Assembly: GCF_902859625.1 (NCBI RefSeq)
Contig: NZ_CADIJX010000002.1
Coordinates: 620,001-684,000 of the forward strand
From: Achromobacter pestifer
GTDB lineage: Bacteria; Pseudomonadota; Gammaproteobacteria; Burkholderiales; Burkholderiaceae_B
Direction: 5' to 3'
DNA: 64,000 nucleotides
A model generated the notes under the pieces. It did no database searches. It was given only the letters and a program-made list of their open reading frames with translations, and had not been told where the DNA came from. Of this stretch, positions 28,974 to 37,337 are shown piece by piece (positions within the stretch are counted from its first letter, which is position 1; every line of letters begins with the position of its first letter). The translations under genes were made by a program, and so were the position numbers.

Positions 28974-30638
28974 TTATTCTTCGCGCAGGTTCCATCCCGC
29001 GTCCTCGTCCCAGATCAAGCGATGCGTTGGTGCGAGGGACGCCAAGAAATCCCCATCGTGCGACACCACGGCCATTGCGCCGGGATACTCCCTCAGCGCT
29101 TGTTCCAAGGCCTCCGCGGATGCGATATCCAGGTGATTCGTGGGTTCGTCCAGCAGCAGCAATTGCGCCGGTTGCTTGCGCCACAGCGCGCAGGCCAGCG
29201 CGGCTTTGATGCGTTCACCCCCGCTTAGCGTTGCAGTTGGCGCGTCGACCTGGGCTGGCCCCAGGCCCAGCAACGCCAGGCGACTGCGCAGATCTCCCTG
29301 TGGCAACGACGCGCCCAACGCATCCAGCGCCTGCAATAACGACCGATCCGGCGGCAGGCCCGCCGCCCGCTGATCCAGCATGGCGGTAGGCACGCGCACG
29401 TCGCAAATCCCTTGCGCGGCACGAAGCTCGCCGCCCAGCATCGATAGCAAGGTGCTTTTGCCGCAGCCGTTTGGTCCTTGGATCGCCAGACGGAAGGGGC
29501 CGTTCAGGCTTAGCGTCAACGCCCGCGCTCCTGCCGGATGAGGGGGCGTGGCGTGTTCCAGATGCAAGACGCGCCGGCCCGCGGGCACGACGGTTTCCGG
29601 CAAGGCCAGGGCCACGCCGGGCGATGCGATCACGCGGGCGGCGGCTTGCCTGACGGCGTCGTCCAGCGCCGCGCCGGCCTGCTGGCGGCGTAGCCGTTCG
29701 CGACCGGCATGCGCTTGAGCGTTGGCCTTCTTCATGCCTAGCAAGATGGGCGCCTGGTTCGTGTCGCGCGCTTGACGGGCATTGCGGGCGGCGCGTTGCT
29801 GCTGTGCGTCGTGCTGCTGCCGCAGAACGCGCAAGCCCGCGTCGCGTTCGTGGCGGGCTTGGGCCAGCGCGGCGTCGGCGGCGGCGCTTTGCAGGTCGCG
29901 CTGAGCGCGATAAGCGGCGTAGTTGCCGGCATGGCCGGTGAGCGTGCCGCCGTCCAGTTCGACGATATGGGACATGGCGCTCAGCAAGCTGCGGTCGTGG
30001 CTGACGACGATCAGGCCGCCTCGCCACGCGCGGATCTTGTCGATCAGCCAATCGCGTGCACGGGCGTCCAGGTGGTTGCTGGGTTCGTCCAGCAGCAGGC
30101 CATCCGCCTCTTGCAGCAGCAGGGCGCCCACCAGCGCGACGCGGGTCAGTTCGCCGCCGCTGAGGGCGCCTGCTGGGTGGCTGGGCGACCAGGCGGGCAG
30201 GCCCGCGTCGGCAAGCATCCGTGTCCAATCGTCTAGGATCAGCCAGCGGCCGTCGGCGAGATCAAAGTCGGCTGGCTCGGCGCTGCCTGCCTCGATGTTG
30301 GCCAGGGCGCGCAGGATGGCGCCGATGCCCGCCACATCGGCCAGCGTGGCGCTGGGCGCGTGGATCAGCGCCTGCGGTACGTAGGCGATCCGGCCATGGC
30401 GCGTGACGCGGCCCGATTGTGGGGGCAAGCTGCCATGCAATATGCGCAACAACAAGGATTTTCCCGCGCCGTTGCGGCCGATCAAGCCGTGGCAGGCTGC
30501 GGTGAAGTCATGGCTCACGGCGTCCAGCAGAACGCGGCCACTGGGCAGCGCGTGGCTGACGTGATGCATGCTGATGAAGGGGGGAACTACGGATGGATGA
30601 GGGTGTGCCTGAGACGGCGCGTGCGAAGACTGGGCCAT
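28974..30638 (-). CDS. ABC-F family ATPase
   Basis: A 554-residue soluble ABC-F protein with two ATPase modules and no membrane domain. Walker A is GRNGAGKS in the first module and GPNGCGKS in the second. Both signatures are LSGGE, and the two Walker B motifs are GLLLDEPSNHLDA and LLLLDEPTNHLDI. The interdomain linker (about residues 245-310) is long, Gln/Arg/Ala-rich and charged, as needed to reach into the ribosome. ABC-F proteins act on translating ribosomes, some giving antibiotic resistance. The frame extends 9 codons upstream, but the ATG at 30638 (MAQSSHAPS) is the likelier start. Target unknown. Confidence 0.9.
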   Translation of the reverse strand: MAQSSHAPSQAHPHPSVVPPFISMHHVSHALPSGRVLLDAVSHDFTAACHGLIGRNGAGKSLLLRILHGSLPPQSGRVTRHGRIAYVPQALIHAPSATLADVAGIGAILRALANIEAGSAEPADFDLADGRWLILDDWTRMLADAGLPAWSPSHPAGALSGGELTRVALVGALLLQEADGLLLDEPSNHLDARARDWLIDKIRAWRGGLIVVSHDRSLLSAMSHIVELDGGTLTGHAGNYAAYRAQRDLQSAAADAALAQARHERDAGLRVLRQQHDAQQQRAARNARQARDTNQAPILLGMKKANAQAHAGRERLRRQQAGAALDDAVRQAAARVIASPGVALALPETVVPAGRRVLHLEHATPPHPAGARALTLSLNGPFRLAIQGPNGCGKSTLLSMLGGELRAAQGICDVRVPTAMLDQRAAGLPPDRSLLQALDALGASLPQGDLRSRLALLGLGPAQVDAPTATLSGGERIKAALACALWRKQPAQLLLLDEPTNHLDIASAEALEQALREYPGAMAVVSHDGDFLASLAPTHRLIWDEDAGWNLREE

Positions 30639-30808
30639 GAATAGCGCTCCGGATCGATGAGACACCTTGCCCGCAATGCGGCAAGGAGGATCAGGGGGAG
30701 GGCTTAGAGAATCATGGTCTTGCGGATCTCCGCGATGGGGGCATGCATCGTTGGAAGGGGACGGCGCGGAAAAGTTCCTGCCGCGCGGCGCCGATACGGC
30801 GAAGAATA

Positions 30809-31282
30809 TCAGCCTTCCAATATCCGAAGATCCGGCGGCCGGTTTTCAATGATGGCTTCCATGCTGAAGAATCCGGTCACCGTCGACAGTTCAAAATCCG
30901 TGATCAGTTTTTGATAGAAGCGGTCGTAGCCCACCATGCCACGGCAGACCACCTTGATCAGATAATCCCAGTCGCCGCCAATACGATAGAACTCCGTCAC
31001 CTCCGGCAGGCGTTCAACGTGCTGGCGGAATCCATCGGCCCAGGCCTTGGCATGATGGCTGGTCCGGATCATCACAAAGACCGTCAGATCGAGCCCCAGC
31101 GCGGCCAGGCTGACCTCGGCGCGCGTGCCTCGGATAATGCCGCAGGCGTTCAAGCGCTGTAGCCTGCGCCAGCATGCGTTCTGAGACAAACCGACGCGAT
31201 CGGCCAGTTCCCGTTGCGACAGCGCGCCATCCTTTTGCAGGCAAGAGATGATGCTTAGATCAAGTTTGTCTATTTTTTCCAT
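30809..31282 (-). CDS. Lrp/AsnC-family regulator
   Basis: A 157-residue Lrp/AsnC regulator. The N-terminal helix-turn-helix is LSQRELADRVGLSQNACWRRL, followed by the RNGIIRG-like hinge (here NACGIIRGTRAEVS) and the RAM/AsnC ligand domain with the GDWDYLIKVVC motif. It is divergent from a class V aminotransferase and very likely controls it, sensing an amino acid. A 7-bp dyad lies in the shared promoter region. Starts at 31282 and 31294 are both possible; neither has a good ribosome site, and I chose the shorter. The long open frame upstream is not coding. Confidence 0.9.
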   Translation of the reverse strand: MEKIDKLDLSIISCLQKDGALSQRELADRVGLSQNACWRRLQRLNACGIIRGTRAEVSLAALGLDLTVFVMIRTSHHAKAWADGFRQHVERLPEVTEFYRIGGDWDYLIKVVCRGMVGYDRFYQKLITDFELSTVTGFFSMEAIIENRPPDLRILEG

Positions 31283-31303
31283 GGATTCGATCATTTGATC
31301 TGT

Positions 31304-31324
31304 TTTTGCCGGTTTTTGGCAAAA
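31304..31324. promoter_or_regulatory. Dyad in the AsnC/aminotransferase divergent promoter region
   Basis: TTTTGCC and GGCAAAA form a perfect 7-bp inverted repeat spaced by 7 bp, 22 bp upstream of the regulator start. It sits in an AT-rich block, as Lrp-family operators usually do. It is the best candidate operator for the regulator. Confidence 0.6.
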
Positions 31325-31390
31325 TATCGGTGATGTTTCATCTTGGCTTCCATCGTATGATATTTCCAGATATCTCGGAACCAGCCCCAC

Positions 31391-32878
31391 ATGAATACGC
31401 TCACCGCGACGGCGCCCGCCACGACAGGACCGTTGCAGAAATTTCAAGACAGCCTGAAAGCAGGCGACGTCGCCGCGGCACTTGCCGATGGGCTCATCGG
31501 CAAGGATGCCTTTATCGAAGGTCCGTTCGGCATCAAGCCGCTGGTCTACGCCGACTATGTCGCGTCGGGCCGCGCCCTCATGCAAGTGGAGCGCTTTGTC
31601 CTTGAGCAAGTGCTGCCGTACTACGCAAACTCGCATACCGAAGCCTCTTACTGCGGCGGTTTCATTACGCGCTTGCGCCGTGAGGCGCGTGCCACCATCG
31701 CCCGGTGCTGCGGCGCCAGCGACGCGCACGCCGTGATTTTTGCCGGTTCGGGCGCCACCGCGGGCATCAACCGCCTGGTGCATCTCTTCGGCGTGCGGGC
31801 GGCGATTGCCACCGGCAGAAAAGTCCGCGTGATCATTGGGCCTTACGAACATCATTCAAACATTTTGCCTTGGCGCGAATGCGGCGCCGAGATCGTTGAA
31901 TTGGCAGAAGACCCGGATGGCGGACCCGATCCGGTCCAGTTGGCCGCTGCCCTGCAAGCCGGGGACGGCGCGCTGGTGATCTGCTCGCTGTCGGCCGCGT
32001 CCAACGTGACCGGCATCGTGGCGGACATCGCCGGGATCACCCGGCAGGTCAAGCAAGCCGGCGCGAAGATGCTGTGGGACTACGCGGGTGGTGCGCCTTA
32101 CCTGCCGATCCAGATGTCGCCGGCCGCCGATGCGCAGATTGATGCCATCGTGTTCTCACCGCACAAATTCATCGGAGGCCCTGGTGCATCCGGCGTGCTG
32201 ATCGTGCGCCGCGACGCCGTGCTCGACACGACGCCTTCGTGGCCGGGGGGTGGCACCGTCAAATTCGTTTCGCCTGTTGGCCACGATTACAGCGGCAGCC
32301 TGGAAGCCCGGGAAGAGGCGGGCACGCCCAACGTGGTGGGTGACATTCGCGCCGCGTTGGTCCTGCTGGTGAAGGAAGCCTTGGGCGTTGACTACATGCA
32401 GCGGCGCAACGCGCACTTCGTGCAGCAAGCGCTTGCCGCCTGGCAGGGCGTGGAGCGGCTTGAATTGCTGGGTTCGCTGACCGCCGCCCGCTTGCCGATA
32501 TTCTCTTTCCGTGTGCGCAACGGCAAAGGCGGCTTCGTGCATCAACAGTTGGTGACGCGCATGCTGAGCGATCGCTTCGGCATTCAGGCCCGCGGCGGTT
32601 GCGCCTGCGCTGGCCCCTATGTGCATCGGCTGCTGGACATTGACGAGTCCGAGTCGCTGCAAATGCGTCAGGCCATTCTTGATGGCCGCGAAATCGAAAA
32701 GCCCGGTTTTGTCAGGTTGAACTTCAGCGCGTTGCTGTCGGAGGACAAGGCGGATTTCATTCGGGAATCGGTCTTGGCGCTGGCGGCGGACGCGACCGAC
32801 TTTGAAAGCCTTTACGGCTTTGATCCCAGTCGAGCCATCTTCTATCCGCAACGCGCGGAAATGGCGACGGCCGTCTGA
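31391..32878 (+). CDS. Class V aminotransferase (cysteine desulfurase/selenocysteine lyase-like)
   Basis: A 495-residue PLP enzyme of aminotransferase class V. The Schiff-base lysine is Lys259 in VFSPHKFIGGPGASGVL, and upstream landmarks are FAGSGATAGINRL and GPYEHHSNILPW (PLP-phosphate and ring-stacking His regions). The ARGGCACAGPYVHRLL loop near residue 400 corresponds to the active Cys loop of desulfurase-like members, so C-S lyase or desulfurase chemistry is possible. It has long N- and C-terminal extensions compared with 400-residue IscS types. Divergent to the AsnC regulator. Substrate unknown, probably a sulfur amino acid or other amino acid. Confidence 0.87.
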   Translation: MNTLTATAPATTGPLQKFQDSLKAGDVAAALADGLIGKDAFIEGPFGIKPLVYADYVASGRALMQVERFVLEQVLPYYANSHTEASYCGGFITRLRREARATIARCCGASDAHAVIFAGSGATAGINRLVHLFGVRAAIATGRKVRVIIGPYEHHSNILPWRECGAEIVELAEDPDGGPDPVQLAAALQAGDGALVICSLSAASNVTGIVADIAGITRQVKQAGAKMLWDYAGGAPYLPIQMSPAADAQIDAIVFSPHKFIGGPGASGVLIVRRDAVLDTTPSWPGGGTVKFVSPVGHDYSGSLEAREEAGTPNVVGDIRAALVLLVKEALGVDYMQRRNAHFVQQALAAWQGVERLELLGSLTAARLPIFSFRVRNGKGGFVHQQLVTRMLSDRFGIQARGGCACAGPYVHRLLDIDESESLQMRQAILDGREIEKPGFVRLNFSALLSEDKADFIRESVLALAADATDFESLYGFDPSRAIFYPQRAEMATAV

Positions 32879-32894
32879 TCGCCAAGGGGATTGG

Positions 32895-33263
32895 TCAGTC
32901 TTTCATGTGCCGGCCGCAGGTCCGGACCCAGGCCGCTTTCATATCCGTCAGCTCTTCCGACGCCTGGGTCAGGTTGCGCACGACGCTGTCTGAGAACGTG
33001 GCGCCCTTGCGGCGGCAGGATTCAAAGTCATCGCTAAGCGCGAAGCGAGCATCCAGCAGGTCCAGGCGGCCCTGGCACAGTTCGCGATTCAGTTGCAGGT
33101 CATTGGCCGCTTCGCGAGTGCGCTGCACGTTTTGCGCGCGCTGGATACTGGCAAGCCCGGCGTCCACTCGCGCGACGCAATCGTCATTGGCGTAGGCAGG
33201 CGCGATGGCGCAAAGGGATAGCGCCAGAAGGGCGGCCAGGGACAGGCGTTGCGTAGCCGGCAT
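32895..33263 (-). CDS. Small secreted protein of unknown function
   Basis: A 122-residue exported protein. A Sec signal (MPATQRLSLAALLALSLCAI, cleavage near AYA|N) is followed by a helical, charged mature part with four cysteines that may pair (DDC, ELC, SCRRK, RTCGRH). I recognise no family; it resembles small periplasmic proteins of the 'LPS-assembly/lysozyme-inhibitor-like' size class but without their motifs. The frame is open further upstream, but the signal peptide fixes the ATG at 33263. It is convergent with the aminotransferase. Confidence 0.7.
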   Translation of the reverse strand: MPATQRLSLAALLALSLCAIAPAYANDDCVARVDAGLASIQRAQNVQRTREAANDLQLNRELCQGRLDLLDARFALSDDFESCRRKGATFSDSVVRNLTQASEELTDMKAAWVRTCGRHMKD

Positions 33264-33330
33264 GCGGAAAACCTTGGTGATGCAGTGACAATGGACTGCA
33301 TCATAACTGCTACGAAAACAGGCCTGTTGC

Positions 33331-34548
33331 CTATTCACTGACCAGGTACGCCTGTCCGCCTGGCTTCAGGTAAGGCGCCAAATCCTTGAAGGGCACTTGC
33401 GCGTGCGTCCCCAGGCATGCGCCGCTGGCGTGGCCGACACCGGATACCGACAGGCTCAATGCGCCCGGCTTCGTGGCGCCCACCACCAGGTAGTCGGGCC
33501 AGAGGTCCGCGCAATCTTCCAGGTTCGGTCGCTTGCCCGAGTCCGCGGCGTTGGACGCCGTGAATTGTTCGCGCGCCTGTTCCGCCAGCTGGGCCAGGAT
33601 CGGACTGGCCTTGGGCGTGCGCGGTTTGCTGTCGTCGTAGGCGTCGAAGATCAGATTCCAATTCAGGTTTTCCCCGCGCAGCAAATCATAGGTATAGGGC
33701 TCGAAATGGTTGTAGGGATGCGCGCCGCCGCAATCCAGGCTGCCCGCTTCGGTCACGGTCATCAACGCGCGCGACAGCCAGGTGACCGTGATCACTTCTT
33801 CGTCATAGTTGCCCAGCGTGCCTGTCTCCGGCCCCCCACGGGTGTATGCCGCCGCCATGCATGCCAGCGCACCCAGGTTTTTCTTCCAATGACGTTGTTC
33901 AAGCAAATGGTTGACGCGCTGAAACACCTGCGCGTCGGGATGGCGGCTCAGGCGTGGATACGAGAATTTGGTGCGCGGGTCGCGCCACATGCGGTAGGCC
34001 ACCTGGGCGTTGCCAATGTCCTGACCGACGGGGGCGGCGTGACCTGCCAGCTTCAAGGTGTCGTAGGGGGCTTGCTGGGCATTGATGTCCGCGTTGGCGC
34101 TGTTGCCGTTGGCGGGCGGGGCGTCATACTGCGCCACACGCCGCAAGTCAAAGCGATGCTGTTTGCCGGTGTTGGCATCGATCCATAGTCCGCGAAACCT
34201 ATCGGCGTCACGTACGCCTTGCCAGGTTGCGGCGGTGGCGGACGCCTTCGCGCCGGCTGCTTGCTGTGCCTGTTGCGATTCCCATAAAGGCTTTGGTTCA
34301 ACGAGCGCCTTGTCCGTACCGCTCAAGGGAATATCGACGCCATTTTTTGCATGGAAATAGCGGCCTTGCACGGCGCCGTCTTTGCCGGGCTGGCTGTCCA
34401 GTTCCATGACGACATCACCCGCGCCTTGCAGCGTTCCGCTATACACGACCCGTTCCGCGGCGTGGGCCGTGGGGCTGGTCTGCGACAAGATGGCCAGCGC
34501 CAGCGCGCCAAATAGCGATCGAGGACTGCGGATGAGTGATCGGAGCAT
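33331..34548 (-). CDS. Secreted DUF3298/RsiV-like protein of unknown function
   Basis: A 405-residue exported protein. The signal peptide ends near TAHA|AE. An N-terminal beta domain (YSGTLQGAGDVVMELD, HAKNGVDIPLSG) is followed by a long C-terminal domain. The latter holds LSRALMTVTEAGSLDCGGAHPYNHFEPYTYDLLRGENLNWNLIFD, of which the GGAHPYN core with following Tyr/Leu is the pattern seen in DUF3298 and RsiV-type extracytoplasmic domains. RsiV binds lysozyme, but whether this one does is unknown. It follows the small secreted protein's neighbourhood without coupling (67-bp gap on the same strand). Confidence 0.75.
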   Translation of the reverse strand: MLRSLIRSPRSLFGALALAILSQTSPTAHAAERVVYSGTLQGAGDVVMELDSQPGKDGAVQGRYFHAKNGVDIPLSGTDKALVEPKPLWESQQAQQAAGAKASATAATWQGVRDADRFRGLWIDANTGKQHRFDLRRVAQYDAPPANGNSANADINAQQAPYDTLKLAGHAAPVGQDIGNAQVAYRMWRDPRTKFSYPRLSRHPDAQVFQRVNHLLEQRHWKKNLGALACMAAAYTRGGPETGTLGNYDEEVITVTWLSRALMTVTEAGSLDCGGAHPYNHFEPYTYDLLRGENLNWNLIFDAYDDSKPRTPKASPILAQLAEQAREQFTASNAADSGKRPNLEDCADLWPDYLVVGATKPGALSLSVSGVGHASGACLGTHAQVPFKDLAPYLKPGGQAYLVSE

Positions 34549-35354
34549 CGTTTTGTGGGCGTCGAATGTCTGAGGACGGGGTTGTCAATATATAGAGAGT
34601 ACTAGTGGCACTGCAAGGTTGATCCTTGGCGCCACGCCGGATGTTCGCAAAGCTGTCACGGGTTTCACTCATGCTGTGGGTTTCAAACGGAATAAATCGG
34701 CGCTGATTTAAAAGTGGTGCGTCTCCAGTCTGTGTGAGCCTCGGAGTTCGCGCAACAGCAAGTATTGATTGAGCGGCTTTGAAACGTGAATGTGGACAAT
34801 TCAAAAATGGAGGCACGTCCGGCGTTGTGCCTCATCCGTGCTCGATCCGGAAAAGACTATTCCGCCGGCGGAATGTTTGGCAGTATTGAGTCCCGGCCAT
34901 GTTTTTTCGATAAAGCCCATGAGCAGACTCAGATTTGCCGTGTGCGGGGTGTGAGCTCACCGCCAGGGTCTCCTGTGTTCTCTATTTCCACGGTTCTGAT
35001 CGTGCGGAACGCGCAGCGATTGCCATGGGCGGAACATTCATCGGGATGCTGCTAATTTCCGTTTTTGTTTGTAGGCGCTAAATCTGCGCCGGGCGTCAAG
35101 CAGGTATGGGCAGCCCTCGGGGCCGTCTTACGTAGTGCGCGGCACGTCCAGGCCGCATGAACGCGGTCATGGTCTTCAAGACCTTGCTCACGCGCTTGGG
35201 TGGAGCTCCTCGAAAACCCGGTTTACAGCTGTCCCAAACTGTCCTACCGTGCATGACACATCAATGGCTTCCGACGTTCGGAATCGCCCGCTGCATTCGC
35301 CAGATAGCATTCGAAAGTTCTGTTTTATCAACACTGTGTTGGAGATGAAAGAGA
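34549..35354. other. Gene-free stretch of about 800 bp upstream of formamidase
   Basis: No frame here looks like a gene: open frames are under 95 codons, lack ribosome sites and have no recognisable protein features. The DNA is visibly AT-richer than its surroundings, with TATATAGAGAGTACTAG near 34590 and TTCCGTTTTTGTTTG near 35060. Small dyads occur, such as GGCGC-N7-GCGCC at about 35073-35090. It must carry the formamidase promoter at its right end. The remainder may be a decayed insertion. Confidence 0.6.
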
Positions 35355-36584
35355 ATGACCAATACCCTCATCAAGGTCGATCTGGACCAGTCCCCGTACG
35401 AGAACAAGCAGATTCATAATCGGTGGCATCCCGACATTCCCATGGCCACATGGGTGAAGCCGGGCGATGATTTCGTGCTGGAAACCTACGATTGGACAGG
35501 CGGCGCAATCAAGAACGACGACAGCGCCGACGATGTGCGCGATGTGGACTTGTCCACGGTGCACTTCCTGTCTGGCCCGGTGGGTGTGGAAGGCGCCGAG
35601 CCCGGCGATCTGCTGGTGGTTGATCTGTTGGATATCGGCGCCAAATCCGACAGCCTGTGGGGCTTCAACGGATTTTTCAGCCGCAACAATGGCGGCGGCT
35701 TCCTGACCGAACACTTTCCGCATGCACAGAAATCCATCTGGGATTTCCACGGCATGTTCACCTCGTCGCGGCATATCCCTGGTGTGAATTTCGCGGGGTT
35801 GATCCATCCGGGGTTGATCGGCTGCCTGCCCGACAAGAAGCTGCTGGACACCTGGAACCGGCGCGAACAGGCGCTGATCGACACCAACCCCAATCGCGTG
35901 CCGCCGCTAGCCAACCCGCCCGCGCCGAAGACGGCGCACATGGGAGCGATGCAGGGCGCGGATCGTGATCGCGCGGCGGGCGAAGGCGCACGCACCGTGC
36001 CGCCGCGTGAACATGGCGGCAACTGCGACATCAAAGACCTGTCGCGCGGCGCCCGGGTCTTTTTTCCGGTCTATGTGAAGGGCGGCGGCCTGTCCGTGGG
36101 CGATCTGCACTTTTCGCAAGGCGATGGCGAAATCACCTTCTGCGGCGCCATCGAAATGGCGGGCTGGGTCCATATGCGGGTGACGCTCATCAAGGGCGGC
36201 ATGGAGAAGTACGCCATCAAGAACCCGATCTTCAAGCCTAGCCCGATCACGCCTGCCTATAAGGACTACTTGATCTTTGAAGGCATCTCGGTGGACGAAA
36301 CGGGTAAGCAGCATTACCTGGACGTGAACGTGGCCTACCGGCAAGCCTGCCTGAATGCCATCGAATACCTGAAGAAATTCGGCTATTCAGGCGCCCAGGC
36401 CTATTCGCTGCTGGGTTGCGCACCGGTGCAAGGGCATATCAGCGGGGTTGTCGACATTCCCAACTCTTGCGCGACGCTCTGGCTGCCGACCGAGATATTC
36501 GACTTCGATATCCAGCCCTCCGCATCCGGACCCATCAAGCACATCAAGGGCGGGGTGGACATGCCACTGTCCCGCGACCGCTAG
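35355..36584 (+). CDS. fmdA: Formamidase
   Basis: A 409-residue member of the FmdA/acetamidase-formamidase family, which hydrolyses formamide to formate and ammonium. The N-terminal NRWHPDIP, the GGNCDIKDLSRGARVFFPVYV metal-site region (shown here by its GGNCDIK core), LHFSQGDGE and the C-terminal SGVVDIPNS are strong family matches, and the length is standard. An AAAGAGA ribosome site precedes the ATG. It is cytoplasmic and works in nitrogen scavenging, the last step of histidine- or cyanide-derived formamide breakdown. The FmdB-type zinc-ribbon gene follows 9 bp downstream. No amide transporter lies alongside. Confidence 0.95.
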   Translation: MTNTLIKVDLDQSPYENKQIHNRWHPDIPMATWVKPGDDFVLETYDWTGGAIKNDDSADDVRDVDLSTVHFLSGPVGVEGAEPGDLLVVDLLDIGAKSDSLWGFNGFFSRNNGGGFLTEHFPHAQKSIWDFHGMFTSSRHIPGVNFAGLIHPGLIGCLPDKKLLDTWNRREQALIDTNPNRVPPLANPPAPKTAHMGAMQGADRDRAAGEGARTVPPREHGGNCDIKDLSRGARVFFPVYVKGGGLSVGDLHFSQGDGEITFCGAIEMAGWVHMRVTLIKGGMEKYAIKNPIFKPSPITPAYKDYLIFEGISVDETGKQHYLDVNVAYRQACLNAIEYLKKFGYSGAQAYSLLGCAPVQGHISGVVDIPNSCATLWLPTEIFDFDIQPSASGPIKHIKGGVDMPLSRDR

Positions 36585-36593
36585 GAGATCACG

Positions 36594-36926
36594 ATGCCCA
36601 TGTACGACTATGCCTGCGGCGAATGCGGTGAGTTCGCCGCGTTGCGCCCCTTGGCGCAGTGGCGCGATCCCGCGGCCTGCCCGCAATGCGGCGAGGCTTC
36701 TGGCCGCATCATCGGCGGGGCACCAGCGATTTCAGCGCTGTCATCCGCCGTGAACCGGGCACGCGCCGTGAACGAGCGCAGTGCAAACGAACCGCGCAGT
36801 TCGCGGTCGGGCCATGGCATGAATTGTGGTTGTTGCACGGGTGGACGCACATCAGGCAAGACGCGCACCACCGCCGATGGCGCAAAGTCATTCGCCGGCG
36901 CCAGGCCCTGGATGATCAGCCACTGA
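36594..36926 (+). CDS. fmdB: FmdB-type zinc-ribbon protein
   Basis: A 110-residue protein opening MPMYDYACGECGEF, with paired C-x2-C motifs (CGEC and CPQC) forming a zinc ribbon, as in FmdB. FmdB is the proposed regulator of amidase expression in Methylophilus. The C-terminal half is low-complexity with a CGCC cluster (MNCGCCTGG) that could bind another metal. It is 9 bp downstream of formamidase and ends just before a strong hairpin, so the pair forms an operon. Regulatory role is from the named family, not shown here. Confidence 0.88.
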   Translation: MPMYDYACGECGEFAALRPLAQWRDPAACPQCGEASGRIIGGAPAISALSSAVNRARAVNERSANEPRSSRSGHGMNCGCCTGGRTSGKTRTTADGAKSFAGARPWMISH

Positions 36927-36947
36927 CCCCTAGTGCGAAGAAGAGGC

Positions 36948-36973
36948 AAGGGCCGGACAATTGTCCGGCCCTT
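36948..36973. terminator. Terminator of the fmdAB operon
   Basis: AAGGGCCGGACAA / TTGTCCGGCCCTT is a perfect 13-bp self-complementary stem. It starts 21 bp after the fmdB stop and is followed by CTTCATCTCG. The flanks GAAGAAG and CTTCTTC can extend it. Confidence 0.75.
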
Positions 36974-36982
36974 CTTCATCTC

Positions 36983-37188
36983 GTAGGATGGGTGAAGCGC
37001 GAGAAAATCCAGAACAGCAAACCAACGCCCAACGCGCGCAACCCATCAAGCGGCGGCTGCGATGCAGCTGAACGTTCAGCGTTGCGGTGCCGTGGCTGAG
37101 GCGGCTGAACATTCAGCGTTGCTTGATGGGTTGCGCGCGTTGGGGGCTGTGTGTTTGGGACGTGATTCTCGCGCTTCACCCATCCTAC
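36983..37188. repeat. Inverted pair of REP-like units with an internal duplicated palindrome
   Basis: The arms 36983-37051 and 37121-37188 are inverted copies. The outer 22 bp (starting GTAGGATGGGTGAAGCGCG) and the inner 23 bp (ending GCGCGCAACCCATCAAGC) match exactly, while the middle of each arm has drifted. Between the arms is a tandem copy of GCTGAACxTTCAGCGTTGC at about 37067 and 37104; the first copy contains the perfect palindrome GCTGAACGTTCAGC. This is the architecture of a BIME/MITE-like non-coding element. It has no reading frame of its own. Confidence 0.75.
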
Positions 37189-37325
37189 GCATCCCGAGCA
37201 TCCGAGCATCCCGAGCATCCCGAGCATCCCGAGCATCCCGAGCATCCGTGCATCCGTGCATCCGTGCATCCGTGCATCGCGAGCATCCGAGCATCCCATG
37301 CATCCCGAGCATCCCGTGCATCCGT
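37189..37325. repeat. 8/9-bp tandem repeat array (VNTR)
   Basis: About 16 consecutive units of GCATCCCGA (9 bp) and its 8-bp variants GCATCCGA and GCATCCGT. Near-identical units are clustered: four GCATCCCGA in a row, then four GCATCCGT. That pattern indicates recent slippage, so copy number probably varies between strains. It directly adjoins the right arm of the inverted repeat and ends 12 bp before the stop of the binding-protein gene. It is not a CRISPR: there are no spacers. Confidence 0.9.
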
Positions 37326-37337
37326 GTGCAGGCGCCG

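Noticed and set aside
31295..31855. N-terminal extension of the AsnC regulator
   Set aside because: It is antisense to the aminotransferase gene and would add 190 residues not found in Lrp-type proteins.
33841..34300. Short minus and plus frames within the DUF3298-like gene
   Set aside because: All are shadows of the secreted protein's coding sequence without start signals.
37189..37325. CRISPR array
   Set aside because: Units are 8-9 bp and contiguous with no spacers, and no cas gene is present; it is a simple tandem repeat.
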